Assembly (NCBI RefSeq): GCF_036323735.1
Contig: NC_086029.1
Span: 9,843,816 to 9,907,815, forward strand
Reading direction: 5' to 3'
Source of the DNA: Rattus norvegicus
Lineage: Eukaryota; Chordata; Mammalia; Rodentia; Muridae
DNA: 64,000 bases
The notes under the pieces were generated by a model. It ran no database searches. It was given only the letters and a program-made list of their open reading frames with translations, and had not been told where the DNA came from. The position numbers and the translations under genes were made by a program. This document shows positions 34,371 through 46,561 of this stretch, piece after piece. How positions within the stretch are numbered: position 1 is the first letter of the stretch; each line of letters starts with the position of its first letter.

Positions 34371-36588
34371 GAATTCAGTTAGTTCGTAGTAGCCTGCTCT
34401 TGTAATATGTGTACTTTTAAAGATTTATAAAAATTTGGTGAGCCGAATCTGAGTAACATGGTGAATTCGGTTAGTTCCCAGTAGGCCGCAGTAGTAATAA
34501 GTGGACTGTTCGGGATATAGAAAATTTTCACGAATGGAATCAAAATTTCTAGGCGAATTCACTGAGTTCCCAATGGGACATGCTTGTATGAGTTTGCTTT
34601 TCAATATCGAGCAACATTTTAAGGAACGGAATCCAAGTATCATGGTGAATTGAGTAGTTTCCCAATAGGATTCGCATGTAATAAGCTTCTTATTCAAGAT
34701 AGAGCAACGTTTTAACGAACTGAAACACTGTTTCTTTGTGAATTCAATTAGTTCCTAGTAGCCTGCTCTTGTAATATGTGTACTTTTAAAGATTTATAAA
34801 AATTTGGTGAGCCGAATCTGAGTAACATGGTGAATTCGGTTAGTTCCCAATGGGCCGCAGTAGTAATAAGTGGACTGTTCGGGATATAGAAAAATTTTCA
34901 CGAATGGAATCAAAATTTCTAGGCGAATTCAGTGAGTTCCCAATGGGACATGCTTGTATGAGTTTGCTTTTCAATATCGAGCAACATTTTAAGGAACGTA
35001 TTCCCAGTATCATGGTGAATTGAGTAGGTTCCCAATAGGATTCGCATGTAATAATCTTGTTATTCAAGATAGAGCAACGTTATAACGAACTGAAACACTG
35101 TTTCTTTGTGAATTCAGTTAGTTCCTAGTAGCCTGCTCTTGTAATATGTGTACTTTTAAAGATTTATAAAAATTTGGTGAGCCGAATCTGAGTAACATGG
35201 TGAATTCGATTAGTTCCCAATAGGCCGCAGTAGTAATAAGTGGACTGTTCGGGATATAGAAAAATTTTCACGAATAGAATCAAAATTTCTAGGCGAATTC
35301 AGTGAGTTCCCAATGGGACATGCTTGTATGAGTTTGCTTTTCAATATCGAGCAACATTTTAAGGAACAGAATCCAAGTATCATGGTGAATTGAGTAGGTT
35401 CCCAATAGGATTCGCATGTAATAAGATTGTTATTCAAGATAGAGCAACGTTTTAACGAACTGAAACACTGTTTCTTTGTGAATTCAGTTAGTTCCTAGTA
35501 GCCTGCTCTTGTAATATGTGTACTTTTTAAGATTTATAAAAATTGGTGAGCCGAATCTGAGTAACATGGTGAATTCGGTTAGTTCCCAATGGGCCGCAGT
35601 AGTAATAAGTGGACTGTTCGGGATATAGAAAAATTTTCACGAATGGAATCAAAATTTCTAGGCGAATTCAGTGAGTTCCCAATGGGACATGCTTGTATGA
35701 GTTTGCTTTTCAATATCGAGCAACATTTTAAGGAACGGAATCCAAGTATCATGGTGAATTGAGTAGGTTCCCAATAGGATTCGCATGTAATAAGCTTGTT
35801 ATTCAAGATTGAGAAACGTTTTAACGAACTGAAACACTGTTTCTTTGTGAATTCAGTTAGTTCGTAGTAGCCTGCTCTTGTAATATGTGTACTTTTAAAG
35901 ATTTATAAAAATTTGGTGAGCCGAATCTGAGTAACATGGTGAATTCGGTTAGTTCCCAATAGGCCGCAGTAGTAATAAGTGGACTGTTCGGGATACCGAA
36001 AAATTTTCACGAATGGAATCAAAATTTCTAGGCGAATTCAGTGAGTTCCCAATGGGACATGCTTGTATGAGTTTGCTTTTCAATATCGAGCAACATTTTA
36101 AGGAACGGAATCCAAATATCATGGTGAATTGAGTAGGTTCCCAATAGGATTCGCGTGTAATAAGGTTGTTATTCAAGATAGAGCAACGTTTTAACGAACT
36201 GAAACACTGTTTCTTTGTGAATTCAGTTAGTTCGTAGTAGCCTGCTCTTGTAATATGTGTACTTTTAAAGATTTATAAAAATTTGGTGAGCCGAATCTGA
36301 GTAACATGGTGAATTCGGTTAGTTCCCCATAGGCCGCAGTAGTAATAAGTGGACTGTTCGGGATATAGAAAAATTTTCACGAATGGAATCAAAATTTCTA
36401 GGCGAATTCAGTGAGTTCCCAATGGGACATGCTTGTATGAGTTTGCTTTTCATTATCTAGCAACTCTATAAGGAACGGAATCCAAGTATCATGGTGAATT
36501 GAGTAGGTTCCCAATAGGATTCACATGTAATAAGCTTGTTATTCAAGATAGAGCAAAGTTTTAACGAACTGAAACACTGTTTCTTTGT
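34371..36588 (+). repeat. K-I-L-M-O-P, copy 3 (2218 bp)
   Basis: Monomers start at 34371 (K), 34740 (I), 35110 (L), 35480 (M), 35849 (O) and 36219 (P), directly after copy 2 with an exact 2218-bp offset. K here begins GTTCGTAG, has CCCAGTAGG, and has AGTATCATGG in place of AGTATAATGG, so its left part and C-D border are not the standard K. L has TTCGATTAG, GAACAGAATC and TAAGATTG (HindIII site lost). Confidence 0.92.
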
Positions 36589-38067
36589 GAATTCAGTTAG
36601 TTCGTAGTAGCCTGCTCTTGTAATATGTGTACTTTTAAAGATTTATAAAAATTTGGTGAGCCGAATCTGAGTAACATGGTGAATTCGGTTAGTTCCCAGT
36701 AGGCCGCAGTAGTAATAAGTGGACTGTTCGGGATATAGAAAATTTTCACGAATGGAATCAAAATTTCTAGGCGAATACAGTGAGTTCCCAATGGGACATG
36801 CTTGTATGAGTTTGCTTTTCAATATCGAGCAACATTTTAATGAACGGAATCCAAGTATCATGGTGAATTGAGTAGGTTCCCAATAGGATTCGCATGTAAT
36901 AAGCTTGTTATTCAAGATAGAGCAATGTTTTAACGAACTGAATCACTGTTTCTTTGTGAAATAAGTTAGTTCCTAGTAGCCTGCTTTTGTAATATGTGTA
37001 CTTTTAAAGATATACGAAAAATTGGTGAGCCGAATCTGAGTAACATGGTGAATTCGGTTAGTTCCCAATAGGCCGCAGTAGTAATAAGTGGACTGTTCGG
37101 GATATAGAAAAATTTTCACGAATGGAATCAAAATTTCTAGGCGAATTCAGTGAGTTCCCAATGGGACATGCTTGTATGAGTTTGCTTTTCAATATCGAGC
37201 AACATTTTAAGGAACGGAATCCAAGTATCATGGTGAATTGAGTAGGTTCCCAATAGGATTCGCATGTAATAAGCTTGTTTTTCAAGATTGAGAAACGTTT
37301 TAACGAACTGAAACACTGTTTCTTTGTGAATTCAGTTAGTTCCTAGTAGCCTGCTCTTGTTATACGTGTACTTTTAAAGATTTATCAAAATTTGGTGAGC
37401 CGAATCTGAGTAACATGGTGAATTCGGTTAGTTCCCAATAGGCCGCAGTAGTAATAAGTGGAATGTTCGGGATATCGAAAAATTTTCACGAATGGAATCA
37501 AAATTTCTAGGCGAATTCAGTGAGTTCCCAATGGGACATGCTTGTATGAGTTTGCTTTTCAATATCGAGCAACATTTTAAGGAAAGGAATCCAAATATCA
37601 TGGTGAATTGAGTAGGTTCCCAATAGGATTCGCGTGTAATAAGCTTGTTATTCAAGATAGAGCAACGTTTTAACGAACTGAAACACTGTTTCTTTGTGAA
37701 TTCAGTTAGTTCCTAGTAGCCTGCTCTTGTAATATGTGTACTTTTAAAGATTTATAAAAATTTGGTGAGCCGAATCTGAGTAACATGGTGAATTCGGTTA
37801 GTTCCCAATAGGCCGCAGTAGTAATAAGTGGACTCTTCGGGATATAGAAAAATTTTCACGAATGGAATCAAAATTTCTAGGCGAATTCAGTGAGTTCCCA
37901 ATGGGACATGCTTGTATGAGTTTGCTTTTCATTATCTAGCAACATTATAAGGAACGGAATCCAAGTATCATGGTGAATTGAGTAGGTTCTTAATAGGATT
38001 CACATGTAATAAGCTTGTTATTCAAGATAGAGCAAAGTTTTAACGAACTGAAACACTGTTTCTTTGT
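36589..38067 (+). repeat. Diverged transition, four monomers (K'-like, f|M, O-like, P-like)
   Basis: Monomers start at 36589, 36958, 37328 and 37698. The first has GAATACAG with AATGAACGG. The second begins GAAATAAG with GCTTTTG (f-like) but ends CAAGATTGAGAAACG (M). The third has CCAAATATC and GCGTG like O but ATATCGAAA. The fourth has ATTATCTAG and ACATTATAAGG, related to P, with GTTCTTAAT. The order K'-(f|M)-O-P mirrors K-I-L-M-O-P with the middle collapsed by an in-register exchange. Confidence 0.7.
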
Positions 38068-40652
38068 GAATTAAGTTAGTTCCTAGTAGCCTGCTCTTGT
38101 AATATGTGTGCTTTTAAAGATTTATAAAAATTGGGTGAGCCGAATCTGAGTAACATGGTGAATTCGGTTAGTTCCCAGTAGGCCGCAGTAGTAATAAGTG
38201 GACTGTTCGGGATATAGAAAAATTTCACGAATGGAATTAAAATTTCTAGGCGAATTCAGTGAGTTCCCAATGGGACATGCTTGTATGAGTTTGCTTTTCA
38301 ATATCGAGCAACATTTTAATGAACGGAATCCAAGTATCATGGTGAATTGAGTAGGTTCCCAATAGGATTCGCATGTAATAAGCTTGTTATTCAAGATAGA
38401 GCAACGTTTTAACGAACTGAAACACTGTTTCTTTGTGAATTCAGTCAGTTCCTAGTAGCCTGCTCTTGTAATATGTGTACTTTTAAAGATTTATAAAAAT
38501 TTGGTGAGCCGAATCTGAGTAACATGGTGAATTCGGTTAGTTCCCAATAGGCCGCAGTAGTTATAAGTGGACTGTTCGGGATATCGAAAAATTTTCACGA
38601 ATGGAATCAAAATTTCTAGGCGAATTCAGTGAGTTCCCAATGGGACATGCTTGTATGAGTTTGCTTTTCATTATCGAGCAACATTTTAAGGAACGGAATC
38701 CAAGTCTCTTGGTGAATTGAGTAGGTTCCCAATAGGATTCACATGTAATAAGCTTGTTATTCAAGATAGAGCAAAGTTTTAACGAACTGAAACACTGTTT
38801 CTTTGTGAATTCAGTTAGTTCCTAAGGCCTGCTCTTGTAATATGTTTTTTTTAAAGATTTATAAAAATTTGGTGAGCCGAATCTGAGTAACATGGTGAAT
38901 TCGGTTAGTTCCCAGTAGGCCGCAGTAGTAATAAGTGGACTGTTCGGGATATAGAAAAATTTTCACGAATGGAATCAAAATTTCTAGGCGAATTCAGTGA
39001 GTTCCCAATGGGACATGCTTGTATGAGTTTGCTTTTCATTATCGAGCAACATTTTAAGGAACGGAATCCAGGTATCATGGTGAATTGAGTAGGTTCCCAA
39101 TAGGATTCACATGTAATAAGCTTGTTATTCAAGATAGAGCAAAGTTTTAACGAACTGAAACACTGTTTCTTTGTGAATTCAGTTAGTTCGTAGTAGCCTG
39201 CTCTTGTAATATGTGTACTTTTAAAGATTTATAAAAATTTGGTGAGCCGAATCTGAGTAACATGGTGAATTCGGTTAGTTCCCAATAGGCCGCAGTAGTA
39301 ATAAGTGGACTGTTCGGGATATAGAAAATTTTCACGAATGGAATCAAAATTTCTAGGCGAATTCAGTGAGTTCCCAATGGGACATGCTTGTATGAGTTTG
39401 CTTTTCAATATCGTGCAACATTTTAATGAACGGAATCCAAGTATCATGGTGAATTGAGTAGGTTCCCAATAGGATTCGCGTGTAATAAGCTTGTTATTCA
39501 AGATAGAGCAACGTTTTAACGAACTGAAACACTGTTTCTTTGTGAATTCAGTTAGTTCCTAGTAGCCTGCTCTGGTAATATGTGGACTTTTAAAGATTTA
39601 TAAAAATTTGGTGAGCCGATTCTGAGTAACATGGTGAATTCGGTTATGTTCCCAATAGGCCGCAGTAGTAATAAGTGGACTGTTCGGGATATAGAAAAAT
39701 TTTCACGAATGGAATCAAAATTTCTAGGCGAATTCAGTGAGTTCCCAATGGGACATGCTTGTATGAGTTTGCTTTTCAATATCGAGCAATATTTTAAGGA
39801 ACGGAATCCAAGTATCATGGTGAATTGAGTAGGTTCCCAATAGGATTCGCGTGTAATAAGCTTCTTATTCAAGATAGAGCAACGTTTTAACGAACTGAAA
39901 CACTGTTTCTTTGTGAATTCAGTTATTTCCTAGTAGCCTGCTCTTGTAATATGTGTACTTTTAAAGATTTATAAAATTTGGTGAGCCGAATCTGAATAAC
40001 ATGGTGAATTCGGTTAGTTCCCAATAGGCCGCAGTAGTAATAAGTGGACTGTTCGGGATATAGAAAAATTTTCACGAATGGAATCAAAATTTCTAGGCGA
40101 ATTCAGTGAGTTCCCAATGGGACATGCTTGTATGAGTTTGCTTTTCAATATCGAGCAACATTTTAATGAACGGAATCCAAGTATCATGGTGAATTGAGTA
40201 GGTTCCCAATAGGATTCGCGTGTAATAAGCTTGTTATTCAAGATAGAGCAACGTTTTAACGAACTGAAACACTGTTTCTTTGTGGATTCAGTTAGTTCCT
40301 AGTAGCCTGCTCTTGTAATATGTGTACTTTTAAAGATTTATAAAAATTTGGTGAGCCTAATCTGAGTAACATGTTGAATTCGGTTAGTTCCCAATAGGCA
40401 GCAGTAGTAATAAGTGGACTGTTCGGGATATAGAAAATTTTCACGAATGGAATCAAAATTTCTAGGCGAATTCAGAGAGTTCCAAATGGGACATGCTTGT
40501 ATGAGTTTGCTTTTCAATATCGAGCAACATTATAAGGAACGGATTCCAAGTATCATGGTGAATTGAGTAGGTTCCCAATAGGATTCACATGTAATAAGCT
40601 TGTTATTCAAGATAGAGCAAAGTTTTAACGAACTGAAACACTGTTTCTTTGT
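38068..40652 (+). repeat. 7-monomer HOR t-u-v-w-x-y-z, copy 1 (2585 bp)
   Basis: Monomers start at 38068 (t: GAATTAAG, ATTGGGTGAG, CCCAGTAGG, GAATTAAAA), 38437 (u: ATATCGAAA, AGTCTCTTGG), 38807 (v: CCTAAGGCCTG, ATGTTTTTTTTAAAG, CCAGGTATC; 368 bp), 39175 (w: GTTCGTAG, ATCGTGCAAC, AATGAACGG), 39544 (x: type a with GTTATGTTCCC; 371 bp), 39915 (y: GTTATTTCC, GAATAACATGG) and 40284 (z: GTGGATTCAG, GAGCCTAATC, GGCAGCAG, AGAGAGTTCC). The u copy here has private GTCAGTTCC and GTTATAAGTGG. Confidence 0.95.
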
Positions 40653-43236
40653 GAATTAAGTTAGTTCCTAGTAGCCTGCTCTTGTAATATGTGTGCTTTT
40701 AAAGATTTATAAAAATTGGGTGAGCCGAATCTGAGTAACATGGTGAATTCGGTTAGTTCCCAGTAGGCCGCAGTAGTAATAAGTGGACTGTTCGGGATAT
40801 AGAAAAATTTCACGAATGGAATTAAAATTTCTAGGCGAATTCAGTGAGTTCCCAATGGGACATGCTTGTATGAGTTTGCTTTTCAATATCGAGCAACATT
40901 TTAATGAACGGAATCCAAGTATCATGGTGAATTGAGTAGGTTCCCAATAGGATTCGCATGTAATAAGCTTGTTATTCAAGATAGAGCAACGTTTTAACGA
41001 ACTGAAACACTGTTTCTTTGTGAATTCAGTTAGTTCCTAGTAGCCTGCTCTTGTATTATGGGTACTTTTAAAGATTTATAAAAATTTGTGAGCCGAATCT
41101 GAGTAACATGGTGAATTCGGTTAGTTCCCAATAGGCCGCAGTAGTAATAAGTGGACTGTTCGGGATATCGAAAAATTTTCACGAATGGAATCAAAATTTC
41201 TAGGCGAATTCAGTGAGTTCCCAATGGGACATGCTTGTATGAGTTTGCTTTTCATTATCGAGCAACATTTTAAGGAACGGAATCCAAGTCTCTTGGTGAA
41301 TTGAGTAGGTTCCCAATAGGAGTCACATGTAATAAGCTTGTTATTCAAGATAGAGCAAAGTTTTAACGAACTGAAACACTGTTTCTTTGTGAATTCAGTT
41401 AGTTCCTAAGGCCTGCTCTTGTAATATGTTTTTTTTAAAGATTTATAAAAATTTGGTGAGCCGAATCTGAGTAACATGGTGAATTCGGTTAGTTCCCAGT
41501 AGGCCGCAGTAGTAATAAGTGGACTGTTCGGGATATAGAAAAATTTTCACGAATGGAATCAAAATTTCTAGGCGAATTCAGTGAGTTCCCAATGGGACAT
41601 GCTTGTATGAGTTTGCTTTTCATTATCGAGCAACATTTTAAGGAACGGAATCCAGGTATCATGGTGAATTGAGTAGGTTCCCAATAGGATTCACATGTAA
41701 TAAGCTTGTTATTCAAGATAGAGCAAAGTTTTAACGAACTGAAACACTGTTTCTTTGTGAATTCAGTTAGTTCGTAGTAGCCTGCTCTTGTAATATGTGT
41801 ACTTTTAAAGATTTATAAAAATTTGGTGAGCCGAATCTGAGTAACATGGTGAATTCGGTTAGTTCCCAATAGGCCGCAGTAGTAATAAGTGGACTGTTCG
41901 GGATATAGAAAATTTTCACGAATGGAATCAAAATTTCTAGGCGAATTCAGTGAGTTCCCAATGGGACATGCTTGTATGAGTTTGCTTTTCAATATCGTGC
42001 AACATTTTAATGAACGGAATCCAAGTATCATGGTGAATTGAGTAGGTTCCCAATAGGATTCGCGTGTAATAAGCTTGTTATTCAAGATAGAGCAACGTTT
42101 TAACGAACTGAAACACTGTTTCTTTGTGAATTCAGTTAGTTCCTAGTAGCCTGCTCTGGTAATATGTGGACTTTTAAAGATTTATAAAAATTTGGTGAGC
42201 CGATTCTGAGTAACATGGTGAATTCGGTTATGTTCCCAATAGGCCGCAGTAGTAATAAGTGGACTGTTCGGGATATAGAAAAATTTTCACGAATGGAATC
42301 AAAATTTCTAGGCGAATTCAGTGAGTTCCCAATGGGACATGCTTGTATGAGTTTGCTTTTCAATATCGAGCAACATTTTAAGGAACGGAATCCAAGTATC
42401 ATGGTGAATTGAGTAGGTTCCCAATAGGATTCGCGTGTAATAAGCTTCTTATTCAAGATAGAGCAACGTTTTAACGAACTGAAACACTGTTTCTTTGTGA
42501 ATTCAGTTATTTCCTAGTAGCCTGCTCTTGTAATATGTGTACTTTTAAAGATTTATAAAATTTGGTGAGCCGAATCTGAATAACATGGTGAATTCGGTTA
42601 GTTCCCAATAGGCCGCAGTAGTAATAAGTGGACTGTTCGGGATATAGAAAAATTTTCACGAATGGAATCAAAATTTCTAGGCGAATTCAGTGAGTTCCCA
42701 ATGGGACATGCTTGTATGAGTTTGCTTTTCAATATCGAGCAACATTTTAATGAACGGAATCCAAGTATCATGGTGAATTGAGTAGGTTCCCAATAGGATT
42801 CGCGTGTAATAAGCTTGTTATTCAAGATAGAGCAACGTTTTAACGAACTGAAACACTGTTTCTTTGTGGATTCAGTTAGTTCCTAGTAGCCTGCTCTTGT
42901 AATATGTGTACTTTTAAAGATTTATAAAAATTTGGTGAGCCTAATCTGAGTAACATGTTGAATTCGGTTAGTTCCCAATAGGCAGCAGTAGTAATAAGTG
43001 GACTGTTCGGGATATAGAAAATTTTCACGAATGGAATCAAAATTTCTAGGCGAATTCAGAGAGTTCCAAATGGGACATGCTTGTATGAGTTTGCTTTTCA
43101 ATATCGAGCAACATTATAAGGAACGGATTCCAAGTATCATGGTGAATTGAGTAGGTTCCCAATAGGATTCACATGTAATAAGCTTGTTATTCAAGATAGA
43201 GCAAAGTTTTAACGAACTGAAACACTGTTTCTTTGT
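40653..43236 (+). repeat. 7-monomer HOR t-u-v-w-x-y-z, copy 2 (2584 bp)
   Basis: Monomers start at 40653, 41022, 41391, 41759, 42128, 42499 and 42868. They match copy 1 almost base for base; the clearest differences are in u, with TGTATTATGGG, AATTTGTGAG and GGAGTCACATG. The unusual v monomer, with its T8 run, and the z monomer, with six or more private changes, are both reproduced exactly, which shows that the seven-monomer block was copied as a unit. Confidence 0.95.
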
Positions 43237-45452
43237 GAATTAAGTTAGTTCCTAGTAGCCTGCTCTTGTAATATGTGTGCTTTTAAAGATTTATAAAAAT
43301 TGGGTGAGCCGAATCTGAGTAACATGGTGAATTCGGTTAGTTCCCAGTAGGCCGCAGTAGTAATAAGTGGACTGTTCGGGATATAGAAAAATTTCACGAA
43401 TGGAATTAAAATTTCTAGGCGAATTCAGTGAGTTCCCAATGGGACATGCTTGTATGAGTTTGCTTTTCAATATCGAGCAACATTTTAATGAACGGAATCC
43501 AAGTATCATGGTGAATTGAGTAGGTTCCCAATAGGATTCGCATGTAATAAGCTTGTTATTCAAGATAAAGCAACGTTTTAAAGAACTGAAACACTGTTTC
43601 TTTGTGAATTCAGTTAGTTCCTAGTAGCCTGCTCTTGTATTATGGGTACTTTTAAAGATTTATAAAAATTTGTGAGCCGAATCTGAGTAACATGGTGAAT
43701 TCGGTTAGTTCCCAATAGGCCGCAGTAGTAATAAGTGGACTGTTCGGGATATCGAAAAATTTTCACGAATGGAATCAAAATTTCTAGGCGAATTCAGTGA
43801 GTTCCCAATGGGACATGCTTGTATGAGTTTGCTTTTCATTATCGAGCAACATTTTAAGGAACGGAATCCAAGTCTCTTGGTGAATTGAGTAGGTTCCCAA
43901 TAGGATTCACATGTAATAAGCTTGTTATTCAAGATAGAGCAAAGTTTTAACGAACTGAAACACTGTTTCTTTGTGAATTCAGTTAGTTCCTAAGGCCTGC
44001 TCTTGTAATATGTGTGCTTTTAAAGATTTATAAAAATTTGGTGAGCCGAATCTGAGTAACATGGTGAATTCGGTTAGTTCCCAGTAGGCCGCAGTAGTAA
44101 TAAGTGGACTGTTCGGGATATAGAAAAATTTTCACGAATGGAATCAAAATTTCTAGGCGAATTCAGTGAGTTCCCAATGGGACATGCTTGTATGAGTTTG
44201 CTTTTCATTATCGAGCAACATTTTAAGGAACGGAATCCAGGTATCATGGTGAATTGAGTAGGTTCCCAATAGGATTCACATGTAATAAGCTTGTTATTCA
44301 AGATAGAGCAAAGTTTTAACGAACTGAAACACTGTTTCTTTGTGAATTCAGTTAGTTCGTAGTAGCCTGCTCTTGTAATATGTGTACTTTTAAAGATTTA
44401 TAAAAATTTGGTGAGCCGAATCTGAGTAACATGTTGAATTCGGTTAGTTCCCAATAGGCCGCAGTAGTAATAAGTGGACTGTTCGGGATATAGAAAATTT
44501 TCACGAATGGAATCAAAATTTCTAGGCGAATTCAGTGAGTTCCCAATGGGACATGCTTGTATGAGTTTGCTTTTCAATATCGTGCAACATTTTAATGAAC
44601 GGAATCCAAGTATCATGGTGAATTGAGTAGGTTCCCAATAGGATTCGCGTGTAATAAGCTTGTTATTCAAGATAGAGCAACGTTTTAACGAACTGAAACA
44701 CTGTTTCTTTGTGAATTCAGTTAGTTCCTAGTAGCCTGCTCTGGTAATATGTGGACTTTTAAAGATTTATAAAAATTTGGTGAGCCGATTCTGAGTAACA
44801 TGGTGAATTCGGTTATGTTCCCAATAGGCCGCAGTAGTAATAAGTGGACTGTTCGGGATATAGAAAAATTTTCACGAATGGAATCAAAATTTCTAGGCGA
44901 ATTCAGTGAGTTCCCAATGGGACATGCTTGTATGAGTTTGCTTTTCAATATCGAGCAACATTTTAAGGAACGGAATCCAAGTATCATGGTGAATTGAGTA
45001 GGTTCCCAATAGGATTCGCGTGTAATAAGCTTCTTATTCAAGATAGAGCAACGTTTTAACGAACTGAAACACTGTTTCTTTGTGAATTCACTTAGTTCCT
45101 AGTAGCCTGCTCCTGTAATATGTGTACTTTTAAAGATTTATAAAAATTTGGTGAGCCTAATCTGAGTAACATGTTGAATTCGGTTAGTTCCCAATAGGCA
45201 GCAGTAGTAATAAGTGGACTGTTCGGGATATAGAAAATTTTCACGAATGGAATCAAAATTTCTAGGCGAATTCAGAGAGTTCCAAATGGGACATGCTTGT
45301 ATGAGTTTGCTTTTCAATATCGAGCAACATTATAAGGAACGGATTCCAAGTATCATGGTGAATTGAGTAGGTTCCCAATAGGATTCACATGTAATAAGCT
45401 TGTTATTCAAGATAGAGCAAAGTTTTAACGAACTGAAACACTGTTTCTTTGT
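43237..45452 (+). repeat. HOR copy 3, y missing: t-u-v-w-x-z (2216 bp)
   Basis: Monomers start at 43237 (t), 43606 (u), 43975 (v), 44344 (w), 44713 (x) and 45084 (z). y is absent, and z begins GAATTCACTTAG instead of GTGGATTCAG, so the x-z junction is a new join. v has the normal TGTGTGCTTTT here rather than the T-run of copies 1 and 2. w has the variant ACATGTTGAATTCGG, which continues into the next w. Confidence 0.93.
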
Positions 45453-46561
45453 GAATTCAGTTAGTTCGTAGTAGCCTGCTCTTGTAATATGTGTACTTTT
45501 AAAGATTTATAAAAATTTGGTGAGCCGAATCTGAGTAACATGTTGAATTCGGTTAGTTCCCAATAGGCCGCAGTAGTAATAAGTGGACTGTTCGGGATAT
45601 AGAAAATTTTCACGAATGGAATCAAAATTTCTAGGCGAATTCAGTGAGTTCCCAATGGGACATGCTTGTATGAGTTTGCTTTTCAATATCGTGCAACATT
45701 TTAATGAACGGAATCCAAGTATCATGGTGAATTGAGTAGGTTCCCAATAGGATTCGCGTGTAATAAGCTTGTTATTCAAGATAGAGCAACGTTTTAACGA
45801 ACTGAAACACTGTTTCTTTGTGAATTCAGTTAGTTCCTAGTAGCCTGCTCTGGTAATATGTGGACTTTTAAAGATTTATAAAAATTTGTTGAGCCGATTC
45901 TGAGTAACATGGTGAATTCGGTTATGTTCCCAATAGGCCGCAGTAGTAATAAGTGGACTGTTCGGGATATAGAAAAATTTTCACGAATGGAATCAAAATT
46001 TCTAGGCGAATTCAGTGAGTTCCCAATGGGACATGCTTGTATGAGTTTGCTTTTCAATATCGAGCAACATTTTAAGGAACGGAATCCAAGTATCATGGTG
46101 AATTGAGTAGGTTCCCAATAGGATTCGCGTGTAATAAGCTTCTTATTCAAGATAGAGCAACGTTTTAACGAACTGAAACACTGTTTCTTTGTGAATTCAC
46201 TTAGTTCCTAGTAGCCTGCTCTTGTAATATGTGTACTTTTAAAGATTTATAAAAATTTGGTGAGCCTAATCTGAGTAACATGTTGAATTCGGTTAGTTCC
46301 CAATAGGCAGCAGTAGTAATAAGTGGACTGTTCGGGATATAGAAAATTTTCACGAATGGAATCAAAATTTCTAGGCGAATTCAGAGAGTTCCAAATGGGA
46401 CATGCTTGTATGAGTTTGCTTTTCAATATCGAGCAACATTATAAGGAACGGATTCCAAGTATCATGGTGAATTGAGTAGGTTCCCAATAGGATTCACATG
46501 TAATAAGCTTGTTATTCAAGATAGAGCAAAGTTTTAACGAACTGAAACACTGTTTCTTTGT
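45453..46561 (+). repeat. Shortened HOR copy w-x-z (1109 bp)
   Basis: Monomers start at 45453 (w), 45822 (x) and 46193 (z). They repeat the last three monomers of the preceding copy at an exact 1109-bp offset, including the ACATGTTGAATTCGG variant in w and the GAATTCACTTAG start of z. x differs by AATTTGTTGAG. This is a local three-monomer tandem duplication added after the loss of y. Confidence 0.93.
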
